Positions 45,542 to 58,184 of a DNA stretch of 64,000 nt are shown in pieces; within the stretch, counting starts at the first letter, position 1; every line of letters begins with the position of its first letter. The notes below the pieces were generated by a model that was not told where the DNA came from, made no database searches, and saw only the letters and a list, made by a program, of their open reading frames with translations. Source of the stretch: Spongilla lacustris (Eukaryota > Porifera > Demospongiae > Spongillida > Spongillidae); the NCBI GenBank assembly GCA_949361645.1, contig OX442435.1, positions 4,884,220 to 4,948,219 on the forward strand, read 5' to 3'. Both the position numbers and the translations under genes were made by a program.

Positions 45542-48500
45542 TTACTTCTCCACCTTTAGTACTTCTATCTCGAAGATCAGGTCAGCATTGGGAGGTATCG
45601 ATGCACTGCTAAGGAAATGTACGCACCTGCTACAAACAGGTGTCCAAAATGGATGGGTACCCCAAAAATCATACATACCTTCTAAACAACTGGTGCCCAT
45701 AACTGCTACACACCTGGTGCCCAAAATGTACATACCTACTACACAACTTGGTACACAAAAAGCAACTAGCATTGGTGATTTATTTTTTACTTGTGATGGA
45801 AAATAACTGCTAAGTGTAGTTGAACACATTAATGAATAACTTAGATCAGTGGCAACCTCGCCAGCTGCCACCTCAACAATAAACAACCATACATGTACGT
45901 TTATTTACAGAACTCTTTCCTTTACATAATATTTTGCAAATTCACTCCATTAAAAAAATGGTCAGAATATGGTACATCAATTAAGCTAAATGGAACAGTT
46001 GTATTTTTAAAAATGCTTTACATTAGAATAAATACAACTATTGAATAGTTAGTGTTATCGATACTGCATTTTCAGCAATTTATACTACATCACTTCTCCA
46101 TAGTAAGGTATACTTTGGGGTCTTGCATTTTGCAAGGTCCGATACCGTTCGGGGTTCAAACCAGCCATGATTTTGGCAGGAGTATTCAAATTCCTTCTAA
46201 ATTGGTTGGAGCCATGTAGCTATTGATTTGATCAGCTCATTGATTTTTATTTAATCCGTTACAGAGAGATACAGTGGTGCAGACATCCTGCTCGACTTGC
46301 TCTGTTATATGCAACCCATTCCCACAGAGCATGGAGATTGAACTACTTCTATAGTATTTGGCACTTGAGTATATAATTGTAAATGTTTAATTAAACAGTG
46401 GCAGTTTTTAACATGCAGGTTAGTTATTTAGTGTAGATAAACAATGGATGAATGACCAAGTAATTGATACAAGCATGCTGCAGGAGTGAATCCTACTGCT
46501 GACAGCTACACGGGACTCTACAGCAGACAGAAGACCCATAGAAAGTATATACTTTTAGTGGGAATACTGCATGCATAAGTATATACACACATGATGACAT
46601 CACACATCAACACAAAGCATTGTAGTAATTATGTTAAGGATACTCCCCAAGCAGAGAATCCTTTTTCACCATACCCCTTGTAGCCAGCAATATACAGACG
46701 TGCCTTTTCTCCAAGACACATAGTGAGACACCCTTCATCCCAGCCTGAAGTCAAAGGTATATAAAATGGAAATAAACACATGAAACATAAATTGTATGTA
46801 CATGTACGAGTATATGTGTACCATATTTCCCGGAAGATTTCGTTTTTTTTTTTTACCTCGCCTTGAGCAATATTAAGATTTAAAGCAGATCATTCCCATA
46901 GGCCATTTCAGACTTAGGGGTCCCAAACGTTTTACCCCACTTGAACTCATTTTTGGTAAAAATCTGACTTCTAGCTCAGAAGCACCCTCCCTAGCCTCTC
47001 CTACACCCAGAAGGTTACACAAACCGAATAGAATGAGTGTACGTACGCATAGTGCATGGAAATGCGCACGAATGACTCACATGTGATTAGCATGCAACTG
47101 GCTCACATATATTCACTCAAGCGTTTCTTTGCACTATTATGCACTGTAGATGCAACTTACACATATACGTTCTATTTGTGTACAGATATTTAATACTCTA
47201 CTATAAACATTTTCTGCCAACAAGAGCTGCTTCCCGTGCTCCTTGACTGTAACGCCATTTACTATTTACTTGGTAAGGTACTCGCGTATTCATAGGCAAC
47301 ATTTAGTTTATCTAAATAATACTGTAATTGGATTTCTGATATCAATTACCATTGTTCCATAAACTAATGCCAAACATTGAACACTTGGTAAAATAAATAT
47401 GCTTGTGTTCCATGGTGAAATGTAAAAATCAGCAATACATGTAGTATTTTGACCTACTGACGGCATAATGAATTTTTTTATGACCACTACTGTATAGATC
47501 CTACATGTAAATGTATGTGGACACATCCATGAACAAAACAGATTCAAATTCACTCCAGTACTGTCTTGTATTAATTGTACAATAACATCTTATCACTGCT
47601 GCAGGGAGGGAGGGAGAGAAGGGGAGGGAGGTGCAAAGGGAAAGGGATGGGGAGGGAGCAAGGGGAGGGGAGGGGGAGGGAGGGAGAAAATGAAGGGGAG
47701 GGGGAGGAAGGGAGCAAGGGAAGGGGAGGGGGAGGGAGGGAGCAAGGGAGGGGAGGGGGAGGGAGGGAGCAAGGGAAGGGGAGGGGCAGGGAGGGAGCAA
47801 GGCCGGGAAGGGGATAGGGAGAAGGTCTCCCTTTCCTCCATTTACTGAACCAGGTTCTGCTGGAGTGAGACCATGCCATTCGGCATGTGGCTGAAACACT
47901 ACAAGGGAGTACGTTATGTAAGATTAGTGAAAACCAAGTAGGTTCATTACAGACAACAAAGCTTCAAAAATAATTCATTACCTATGTTTACAACCCCTAA
48001 CTGTACATCTATAGAGTAGAAAGATTGAGGGAAAATCCTTATCATAAGCGGAACTCCCCCAGTTAGGTGTCTCTGAGCCTCAACAATACTATCCTGCTCC
48101 CCCCAACCCTGTAGAAGGAATCTGGGTAGCGTAGGTAGTGATCGCCACGTACGATAATGTCAGGAATGTTCGCCACCCCCCTGTTTATTCTAAAGAGCAA
48201 TGTTATCTGCGTAAAACTGTGCATGGCGCTAACAAAGAAGCCTAGTATGGTTGTTTTAACCTATAGCTCTTTCCAAATTAAAAGTGCGCATACCGGCGAA
48301 ATTACCTTACGAATATAAACGTTACCTTGAGATCTTAATAACTCATCATCGACACGAAAAGAGCTTGTAGCGTAAGGGGGATTACAATCCATACTTATTA
48401 TACTCACCTTTGATGACCTGACCAACTCCGACGTTGAAAGTGAACGGTTTTTGTCCCGGATCCGTCGTACTGTAGAATATGAAAGCTTTATCGTTACATT

Positions 48501-48660
48501 AACACGCCCGCCTTAGTGCCTACCTCCAGAACTTTTTAGGCGGACTTCCGCCCACGCTACCTGTACACTGCACGGTGACTTTGCTACCAGGCGCCAGCTT
48601 TGAACCTGTGCCTGTCTTCAGTACCTCTTTCTTAAGGCCATCACTTATTTGAGTAGCCAT
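45542..48660 (-). CDS. FKBP-type peptidyl-prolyl isomerase, four exons
   Basis: The exons are 48660-48524, 48469-48408, 46744-46644 and 45598-45542 (the last start is uncertain), encoding about 118 residues. It begins MATQISDGLKKEVLKTGTGS. Family landmarks are VTVQCTGSVGG, then DPGQKPFTFNVGVGQVIKGW and DEG, then YKGYGEKGFSAWG and IPPNADLIFEIEVLKVEK. This is the length and order of single-domain cytosolic FKBPs, which speed proline cis-trans isomerisation and bind FK506/rapamycin. The first two introns join perfectly in phase 2 and phase 1. The usual VHYTG tyrosine is Cys, and the FDSS segment reads FWST, so catalysis or drug binding may differ. Intron 3 begins GTATCCTTAAC, a U12-type donor. 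Canonical AG acceptors at 45609 or 45606 would break the frame by one. ATG is chosen because nothing upstream fits. Confidence 0.85.
47600..47815. repeat. Purine-strand G-rich minisatellite in FKBP intron 2
   Basis: Units such as GGGAGGGAGCAAGGGAGGGG repeat with variation. The plus strand is almost pure purine with many G3-5 runs. Such a tract can form G-quadruplex or triplex structures. The transcribed FKBP RNA carries the C-rich complement. Confidence 0.9.
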
Positions 48661-48875
48661 AATAGTATCATATATTTGGAGCGCACTTCCTCTTGTGGTT
48701 AATTTGCAATTCTACATTGCATTGCAGTTAGAAAACCCCACCCAACTTACGTACGTACCTTGCCTAATTAAATATTCATAGTCAACAGTAGCAGTTGTTT
48801 CATTGAGGCATTGCCGCAAAGAACACGGCAGGAACGTCTAAAAAAAAAAGTGACGTAGCGAGGGGGAGCAAGGGT

Positions 48876-48892
48876 CAGTGGCGGATCCGGGA

Positions 48893-48927
<35 letters not shown>

Positions 48928-49110
48928 GGCACCGGCGAGGGTGTGGCAAGGGGTGGGGCGAAGTAATAGGCGGGGCCGCCCCGGGGAGGCCGGCACCCCT
49001 CCCGCCCAGCCAGGGAGTGCTGTAAGCTCCACCACCGGGGTCTGGGGCGAAGAAGCCAACGCTTTTTGCGTAGAAACGCATCGCCGTTGATAGCACATGT
49101 ACTGAAGTTG
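48876..49110. mobile_element. hAT end fragment (CAGTGGCGGATCC family)
   Basis: Starts CAGTGGCGGATCCGGGAATT, then a poly-G tract of about 32. It continues with the GC-rich block GGGCCGCCCCGGGGAGGCCG, CACCCCTCCCGCCCAGCCAG and CACCGGGGTCTGGGGCGAAG, colinear with 16081-16270. It ends near TTTTTGCGTAGAAACGC without a second terminus. It lies about 215 bases upstream of the FKBP start codon. Confidence 0.75.
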
Positions 49111-49874
49111 AACTCACCGTTTATTCGTTTAGAAAATATTGAAATACTACCTTTTTCATATGGTCACATGATGCATGGGCGTTAATTGCTTTATTTGCCT
49201 CCACAGAAATATATGGGGTAATTTGGGGCTATGCTCAGTTTTTGGTACTTTTCGATATGCTCTCTAGAGGGAAAATTGAATAACATACGCTAAACGGCCG
49301 GCTAATGTAACATACCTTTGCCTGTACTTCTATTGCAGAGCCGAATGCTATTACGTCACGTGATAAAAGCTTCAGATGCAATCATATTCATACTTGGCCC
49401 TGACCCATGTATCATTATACGTATAGGCCATTTCTGCCGTAGCTATATCTCTACGCTGCGTTTGCATATGTTCGGGTACACATATAGTCGTACATGTACA
49501 TGTATAAGTAGGGGCGGGACCCTCGGGGGGGGGGGGGGCCCGTTGTGCCCCCCCCCCCGTACTTGTCTGGGTACGAGATTACAATTGCATCCGGTTAATA
49601 AGCTGAGGGAAGGCTTATATTAATACTTATATGTTTATTGATTATAGTAATACCTACAAATTGCAAAGAAACAGCAAGTCCGTGCCTGCTCCAACTGCGA
49701 TTTTATTTTCGTATAATTGGAGCTTAATTAAATTAAGCGGGCAACGTGCCCTCGTATAACATCGTCATGTAGCCCTTATCTATATGTCTAAAGCTTGCGT
49801 GTAAGCTTAATATCACTTCTGCTACACCATGCACTTCGGTAGTTGGGCGTAGCCCGACCTTCGCGTATTGCAGG
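49111..49874. other. No gene recognised
   Basis: Unassigned, with adjacent poly-G and poly-C runs at 49527-49558 (GGGCCCGTTGTGCCC between them), which may be the core of another decayed hAT-like terminus. Confidence 0.4.
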
Positions 49875-50224
49875 CAGTGGCGTAGCAAGGGGGGGGCAAG
49901 GGGGGCGGTCGCCCCGGGCGCCGAGTTGAGAGGGGCGCTAAAATCGTGGGGAAAAAAAAAAATTTATAGGTCAAACAAAAATTTTAAAAGTAGGTCTAAG
50001 GTCAGGCTCAGCATAATTTCTTTGATAATCGTACGGTACCGGTTGTATTCAGGCTCACTCAAGGAAAAATTATATAGCGATCATAGGACGACTATCGTTT
50101 GGATCGGTGTCTCTTGGCCTGAAATAGTTCGAAGAGGCAGGTAAACAGAAAATAAGTTAATTAACCCCAACTGATTAACCCGCTAGTCTCGCTTAAAAAA
50201 CTTTGTTGTCCAAACGCAAGGGGG

Positions 50225-50266
<42 letters not shown>

Positions 50267-50361
50267 CTCGTATGTTCGGCCAAACGCAAGAGGAGGGGGG
50301 GGGGGGGGGCGCCATTAGTGCATTTTGCCCCCGGGCGCCCAACACCCTCGCTACGCCACTG
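49875..50361. mobile_element. hAT-type MITE with perfect 8-base target duplication
   Basis: The ends are CAGTGGCGTAGCAAGGG and CCCTCGCTACGCCACTG. ATTGCAGG flanks both sides exactly (49867-49874 and 50362-50369). The element is 487 bases long with no coding capacity. It contains GGGCGCC/GGCGCCC sub-terminal words, a poly-C tract of about 40 (50226-50265) and a poly-G tract (50295-50309). The 8-base duplication and CAGTGGCG ends place it in hAT. Confidence 0.93.
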
Positions 50362-50458
50362 ATTGCAGGCAATGCGCGTTATTCAATCGGGATCAATGAA
50401 TAATTGCATAAATTAAGTGTACACCATCATGATATCAGATTAACTTTACATGTACTAC

Positions 50459-52185
50459 CAGAATGTATGGGCCTGCTTTGGACAAGTTTTTTTTGGGTGT
50501 GTTTTAACGTTAGCTTGATTTTTTAACATTAACTGTATGCAGTATTGAGAATCTGACAACACAGTGTTGTTGACCAAACATTTATAAACAAGTACCGGAA
50601 ATATGTCATGTGACTTAACACGTCTGTTTGTTTTTGTTTTTAAGTGTCCCAGTCCAAAAAACGGATTTGTAGCTTATTTCTCAGCTCTGAGGCAGCAGAT
50701 CAACACAAAATTTGGTATATAAGAGGAAAACAAACCTGCCAAACGTTTGGCCGAGTCATATTTCAAACCCGGGAAATACTTTGTGGGAGACACGTTTGTT
50801 TAGGTCGAAAAGCGTTTAGCGTGTTGCTTTGCACAGTGGGCGTTATACGCGACAGTACATCGATTTGTATACCGAGGGATGGCTATTGAACCATAGACAC
50901 CTATTTTACCATCAAAATTCTGCCAATCTTAAAAACACGCCATTTTCGAGTGAATCTCATTACGTTATTTTAACAATTTCACAATATTAATTAAAGTTTC
51001 AACGGGAACGGTTTCAATTGCGAAAACGGTTCTTCTAAGAACCAAACATTTACATCAACCAGCGAAAAAAAGCGGCGAGCAAGTAATTATAAAGAGGCAA
51101 GTCATGTGTGGGTACCTTTGAAGCGAAGAAGGGGTAATCCCGAAGCTGCCGCTAAGGCTTCGAAGCGATAGTCGCGATCAGCAAAGCAGGTTCCTCAAAA
51201 AGCAGAAGGACGAATGCTACTATCGCAGAGAGTGCAGCCAAGGAATTGGTGTCCCTCGCTGTACACATGCCAAATGTGATGCAAGAGCGTTTGCATTACG
51301 AATGTACTACATAGAGGTGTCCAACGAAATGTCTCCCACTGATGCCCAAACCACTGTGAGTCACATGTTTGTGGTATGTTCCAGAACTATCGGACGCATT
51401 TGGCATGTGTACAGCGAGGGACTCCAATTCTTTGGCTGCACTCTCTGCGATAGTAGCATACGTCCTTCTGGAACTTGCTTCGCTGACCGACCACCACTTC
51501 AAAGCGGCAGCTTCGGGATTACCCCTCCGAGCCTTCCCTAGCTTCAACGATGCCCAAGCATGATTTGCCTCTTTACTAGTTCGCCACTTTTGTATGCTGG
51601 TTGATGCTTGGTTCTCGTATTCGCCGTTCCCATTTTCAGCCATAACACAAAACGTTCCTTTAATTAATTGCCAATAACGTCATAATTGTAATGAGATTCA
51701 CTCGAAAATGGCGTGTTTTCTAATTTTGACGGTAAAATTAACTGTTACGTTGTAAACATAGGTATCTATGGTGCAATAACCATCCCTCGGTATAAAAATC
51801 GATGTACTGTCGCATATAACGCCCACTGTGCAAAGCAGCATGCTAAACGCTTTTCGACCTAAACAAATGTGTCTCCCATGAATACACACAAAGTATTTCC
51901 CGGGTTTGAAATATGACTCGGCAGGTTTGTTTTCCTCTTATATTGTGATGATCTGCTGCCTCAGAGCTGAGAAATATGCTACAAATCCGTTTTTTGGACT
52001 TGGACACTTAAAAACAAAAACAAACAGACGTGTTAGTCACGTGACACTTATTTCCGGTACTTGTTTACAAATGTTTGGTCAACAACACTAGATTTTCAAT
52101 ACTGCATACAGTTAATGTTAAATAATCAAGCTAACATTAAAACACACTCAAAAATTTTTAACGACAAGTATCACGATTTCCACTG
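50459..52185. mobile_element. Giant palindromic foldback element FB3
   Basis: The right end TATCACGATTTCCACTG (followed by TA) matches FB2. The left end has decayed (CAGAATG at 50459), but the arms match from GTGTGTTTTAACGTTAGCTTG (50498) inward, including TTCCGGTACTTGTTTACAAA and its partner. It is about 1727 bases long, with the centre near 51310 (ATGTACTACATAGAGGTGTC). E-box-like TGTCATGTGAC and GTCACGTGAC lie in the two arms. Its right flank is the Ginger-like remnant, so it probably inserted into that element. Confidence 0.85.
51296..51643 (-). CDS. Conserved foldback-family protein fragment (right arm of FB3)
   Basis: The frame begins MAENGNGEYENQASTSIQKW (51643). It contains SKEANHAWASLKLGKARRGN, PEAAALK and AKELESLAVHMPN, in the same order as the FB2 protein. 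Past the palindrome centre (about residue 85) it reads into the complementary arm and stops at 51296. The left arm keeps NGSSKNQ and KEASHVWVPLKRRRGNPEAA in one plus-strand frame (51025-51170) but has lost the start codon. Function unknown. Conservation of protein motifs across three elements whose DNA has diverged suggests past selection in the parent element. Confidence 0.5.
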   Translation of the reverse strand: MAENGNGEYENQASTSIQKWRTSKEANHAWASLKLGKARRGNPEAAALKWWSVSEASSRRTYATIAESAAKELESLAVHMPNASDSSGTYHKHVTHSGLGISGRHFVGHLYVVHS

Positions 52186-52668
52186 TATATACGTCTCTTG
52201 TGTCACGCAAGAAAACAAGTCAACCCGTGTTCCACTGAGACTAATTATCTTCATCTAGCTTTATTACAAGAAGTCAGCTGGTTAGATAATGTTGTATTTT
52301 TCACAAATTATTATTTGAATTTTCAGATCAGTTGATTTCATTGATCGTGATATGAGGCACGGGCCTGATTGTTGGATTGGTGAGTCTGAATTTGACGCAA
52401 TCCTATCAGAGAAATTCTTTCCTAACAGAAAGACAGGAACTGCGGCGTGTACTATTCAGCCTTTGGTGAGAGCAGTGTAAAACAATCTCTTCAAAATCCT
52501 GTTTTGTGCAACACAAAGTGCGACAGCCGGTTCGTCAAGAGAAACAAAATCCAGCTAATGAATTTGACGTGCCTTGATGCAGAGGGCGTCCTTGTTGTTC
52601 CCACCAAGGAGCAGGTACTGTATACATTAGTATCTGACGCGCAGGGTGTTAGAATTTATGTGAATTGA
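52186..52668 (+). pseudogene. Ginger-like integrase remnant, second copy, plus-strand part
   Basis: 52190-52275 matches 37262-37364 (CVTQENKSTRVPLRL frame), followed by the same short intron GTTAGATAATG..TTTTCAG (52280-52326) and a core start reading MRHGPDCWIG. The sequence then switches to an upstream-type segment (GESEFDAILSEKFFPNRKTG, later FVKRNKIQLMNLTCLDAEGV and VVPTKEQV) that belongs before the zinc knuckle in this family. The order is therefore scrambled. The 5' side was interrupted by FB3. Confidence 0.55.
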
Positions 52669-52956
52669 TACAAATATATGTTCATAATTCGGTCGTCTGG
52701 CCATGGTAAGAATGCATACTACAACAACTAATTCCAGTCCAGTCGAAATAAGCAATACGAATAGTGTGAACCATGGTTCTGCTATCATCTGTGTTTGTTT
52801 TTTGCACTGCATGAATTGTGGCTCTAGCAATGCATAGATCGTATCCGCATACAAGTCCTCACCATGCAGCACTGATGATATCTATCCTTTGTCACATACT
52901 AGTGTCAGCTGTTGTTATGCTTAGACCACTAAAGGTGACCTCTTGCAGCTTTTTTC

Positions 52957-53400
52957 CTACTGCATGTGTGGTGCCTCCCAGGCAAATATAATCAAACAGC
53001 ATAGTAATAAAGAGCTTATACAGGCAATTTTTGGAAGCCATTCACACCATGGTGGTGTCTTCAGCTTGCTCTTCATTATCTCTCCTCCTATAATTTCTTT
53101 TTGAAGTGTTTGGTGAGCACATTCCACTAACCTCTGGTTCTGTGAATGATGAGGTCGACACACACTAGTTGTATTTCTGTGTGCCACATTGCCTCAATCA
53201 CATGATTTACAAATTCTCGGCCATTGTCCAAGTGAAGTATGTGAGGTATACCAAATTAGGGAAAAAGCTGCATGTTTAATACATTTGCAATATTTATAGC
53301 TGTTTTGCTTTCAATGGCATAGGCAAAATTGAATTTGGACCAATCATCTATACATTATGAACATGTCTATGAGATCAATCTGGGAAATAAATGTACACAA
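52957..53400 (-). pseudogene. Ginger/KRBA2-like integrase core remnant, antisense
   Basis: The minus-strand frame from 53380 gives CIDDWSKFNFAYAIESKTAI (DDE strand with a following W-K-F), then LHLDNGREFVNHVIEAMW (second Asp). In another frame it gives CRPHHSQNQRLVECAHQTLQ (the third catalytic position, where the expected Glu is visible in LVE) and LKTPPWCEWLPKIAC. All three catalytic regions are traceable but frameshifted. It faces the plus-strand integrase fragment at 52186-52375, so the region is a head-to-head composite. Confidence 0.6.
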
Positions 53401-53429
53401 GCGACACAATTGGCAATGCAACACAGTGT

Positions 53430-54000
53430 TTATTGAAGCTACGGTACGGCACACCAGGCTAGGCTTGCAAAATTCTTCACCCCAAGTTACTAGGATCAAC
53501 TGGTCCCTTTGAAGTGATTGGAGGCAGGAAAGAATTTATCCAAGTGCTTCACTCCAATAACGACCATTGGCTGACAATATCAACCATGTATGACAGCATG
53601 ATTCCTCTCAGTACAATGCAGCAGATCTGTTCGATTCTTATGTCAACCGAATGTCTTATATCAGCGTAGAATTTGTTGCTGTTGATAGGCAAAATAATTC
53701 AACTATATATTGTGGTATTTTCGCGTTGGCTTTTGCCACTGCTCTCCCCCAGTACTTGCACTTCCGAACTGAAGATACATCCATACGGGACCATTTGCAA
53801 TAGTGTTTAGAGAATGATGTGACACAACCCTGTCCTTGTGAAATGCTGAAAGAAGGAGAGCGCGTAGGGACATGAAACATGACAAGATTGAGATGTTTTG
53901 CACGTGCCGGAGTACCGAAGACAAAGTATGTTGGAGAGTGTTAAATGTCGTATTGGCATCAAGGAGTCCAATAGAATTGGAATGGAAGACTGTAGCATAA
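53430..54000 (+). pseudogene. Ulp1-like (C48) protease remnant associated with the Ginger-like element
   Basis: Plus-strand frames read EVIGGRKEFIQVLHSNNDHW, then LTISTMYDSMIPLSTMQQIC. After a frame break come NNSTIYCGIFALAFATAL and TSIRDHLQ with PCPC. His-Trp in a NDHW motif, an Asp after a YDS strand, and Cys in a (D/Y)CGxFAxAFA motif are the expected positions of a C48 cysteine protease triad as found in many transposon proteins. The tail (CFARAGVPKTKY) resembles the cysteine-rich end of such proteins. Stops in the middle make it inactive. Confidence 0.55.
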
Positions 54001-54234
54001 CGTGGCTATGCGGGACGTACAGCTATTAGCCTGTACGCATTTGACTGTAAATGCTGTAAGCAGTGTTGTCGCGATTAGATATGATGAATTTTCACTTTCA
54101 CTACAAAACACCAAGTGTGTACTAACTCAATGATGTTGATTTTTACTGTCAAAACGGTCAGACTGTGCACTATCATCGAAAACTACATAGCGGGTCAAAA
54201 AAACACCGACTAATTAAAATTCAAATCGGGTCAA

Positions 54235-54380
54235 GATAAGTGTAATGGCAAAAACCGGGTCACCGGCTTTAAATCCGGTCAACCGGTTTTGAATCGGGTC
54301 AACCCGCTTTAAACCGGGTCAACCCGCTTTAAACCGGGTCAACCCGATTTAAATCGGGTCACGGATTCAAATCGGGCCGT
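54235..54380. repeat. GGGTCAACCCG short tandem array
   Basis: About seven units of CGGGTCAACCCGCTTTAAAC with variation. Each unit contains the near-palindrome CGGGTCAACCCG and often TTTAAA. The unit length is about 19 bases. Confidence 0.85.
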
Positions 54381-54779
54381 AACATATATATTGTGACAAA
54401 TTCGATGACCATAAAACCTTCGTTACGCTCAATGTTCTAAAGCTTCCAAGTGCAGTATCGGACGGAGAGATACCATGCATTTGCAACGAAATGCATCAAG
54501 CTTAACCGATTTACAGCTATAGTCATTTTGAGACATGCAGTTACATGTATGTAACGTGTAGTATTGGTATGTGTACTGCGTCAATCTGCTGACAGTATTG
54601 TGCAGTATTCGTATATGTACATGTATAGTGGCGGATCCGGGGGGGCGGCTCCACCCTATACTAGTTCACTAATTATGCAATTAGTATACGGTAGCTAGCT
54701 ACATTGCAGCTTCGCGCATCATTTATGCGCTGCGCATGCAAGATAAGTGGATGCTTGTTTTAGATCGCTAAAAATGCCC

Positions 54780-54960
54780 CCTCTCCCTCCATCACCGATC
54801 TAATCGGGGGGCGGACCATCTGTGGCAGAGGGAGACCATCTATGGCACCATGGATGGTCCTAGGGGGACCGTTCACAGCGCCACGGAAGGTCCGGGGGGA
54901 CCATCTGCAGTTGCCATGGATGGTCCGGGGGGACCAATTATTGGGGGGACCATACGTTGT
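54780..54960. repeat. Iterated GGTCC(G)nGGACC motif array
   Basis: ATGGTCCGGGGGGACCAT and variants recur at least five times, separated by CTGTGGCA/CTATGGCACC words. A similar design, with different spacers, occurs at 61835-62010. Confidence 0.75.
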
Positions 54961-56319
54961 GTGACAGAACATCATCCAATCTTTATGATAGCATGAATCA
55001 CCGATGAACCAGTCACTAATCTGCATGTTACAAAATTCAGTAATTAACACCAAAGGCATTGCGAGAAATTTCGGACGCTCATTAGCAATTCCTGGCCAAT
55101 TTTGCAAACGTCCGTCACATTTTCCGCGCACGCGTCCATAGGAATGTATGGGATAAAGTTAATTTTTGAATGCCATATATCAGAGAAAGCCGGTAGTAAA
55201 GGTTTACAGGACTCAAATGATGGATAGCATAAAAACCTTTCACTCTTCTGGGTTGGTGTAATTTTTGGCCCCTTCTGCTGGGTTCCTCAGAAGAATTAGT
55301 ACATTCCCATAGAGATGTATGGAAAATGGCTATTTTAACAATGATTTTTCATCACTATTCTTCATTTTGCTCTGAACTGAAGATAGGAAAGTTAGTTATA
55401 CAGATTTCAAAAGATACTAAAATGATCCAGGCAACTTTCTAGCAGGTTTATATGCCCATAGGCTTGGTTCCCTGGGTTCCTGGGGCACTTTTGGTTATCA
55501 GGGTACATGTTTGGTTGTTAAATAATTAAAAACCGCCCGCGGATGACAATTAAACTATGGCGTTCAGTTCTGGCCCAGTTGGAAGTAACAAACTCCACTG
55601 CGCGCAAATTTGGTATGTTCTTTGTTTGGGTTTTCGTTGACTTGGGATAGGCCTACTAATATAGAGCTTCTAAGTCCTAGCTAAGCCGTTTCAAGCCTGG
55701 TTTCAAGATTATGGTCTGTCAAACGCGGAGTGGTCTATGTCTATCCGATGGACATTAAACGTTACTACCGTACGTGTCTATTTCAGGTAAACCAAGGCAT
55801 CACAGACACTTATGGTGAAGTAAGGCCCTATAACTTTCTATATTCGACCACGTGATATGGCTCTATGAGTATGACAGCTGGGAAACGTGCGTTTTCTGTT
55901 GCTACTTTTTCAAAAGGGTGCGTGCATATCCACATTTGTAAAAACTATCGTTCTATATAGAATTTGAAGCGGACAAGCGAAACACTGATACGGGACAAAG
56001 ACGAGCCATATAAGGTTATGTGCCCAATAATATTATCATGTGCAAGGCAATGATTTTACTACGTAACTTTTCTTTTTAGGCCAGTGGCGGATGTAGTCAG
56101 CGCGCGATCTTCTCGTACTGAGTGGTTTCCTGTATGAGCTGACAACGACCCTCCAGATGGAACCTCTCTATGGCAACACCTTCTCATTAAAAGGTCTTCC
56201 GTGATCCACCACTAACTGGCTGTAACTGCCCTCATATCCCAGGTGTGTGGATTTCCCTATACTACCTCATAAAGCACATGAACATGTGATTCCATATAGG
56301 TGTCATGTGATACATATAT

Positions 56320-58117
<1,798 letters not shown>

Positions 58118-58184
58118 TCTCGTTCCCAGACCCTATTTATTGACAAACAAGGTGTTCTCAATAAATAGGGTCTGGGAACGAGTA
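58118..58184. mobile_element. 67-base hairpin MITE
   Basis: CTCGTTCCCAGACCCTATTT pairs perfectly with AAATAGGGTCTGGGAACGAG (about 25-base arms) around a 17-base loop. Without internal sequence it may be a minimal MITE or a solo folded terminus. Confidence 0.8.

Noticed and set aside
45542..45886. 114-codon minus-strand protein ending in the FKBP tail
   Set aside because: Only the last 18 codons are FKBP exon; the rest is intron read-through.
47501..47899. Pro/Ser-rich minus-strand frames of about 100-130 codons
   Set aside because: They read the purine-rich minisatellite inside an FKBP intron. There is no start or splice support.
54760..55131. 123-codon minus-strand frame
   Set aside because: Half of it is the GGTCC palindrome array. 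No homology.
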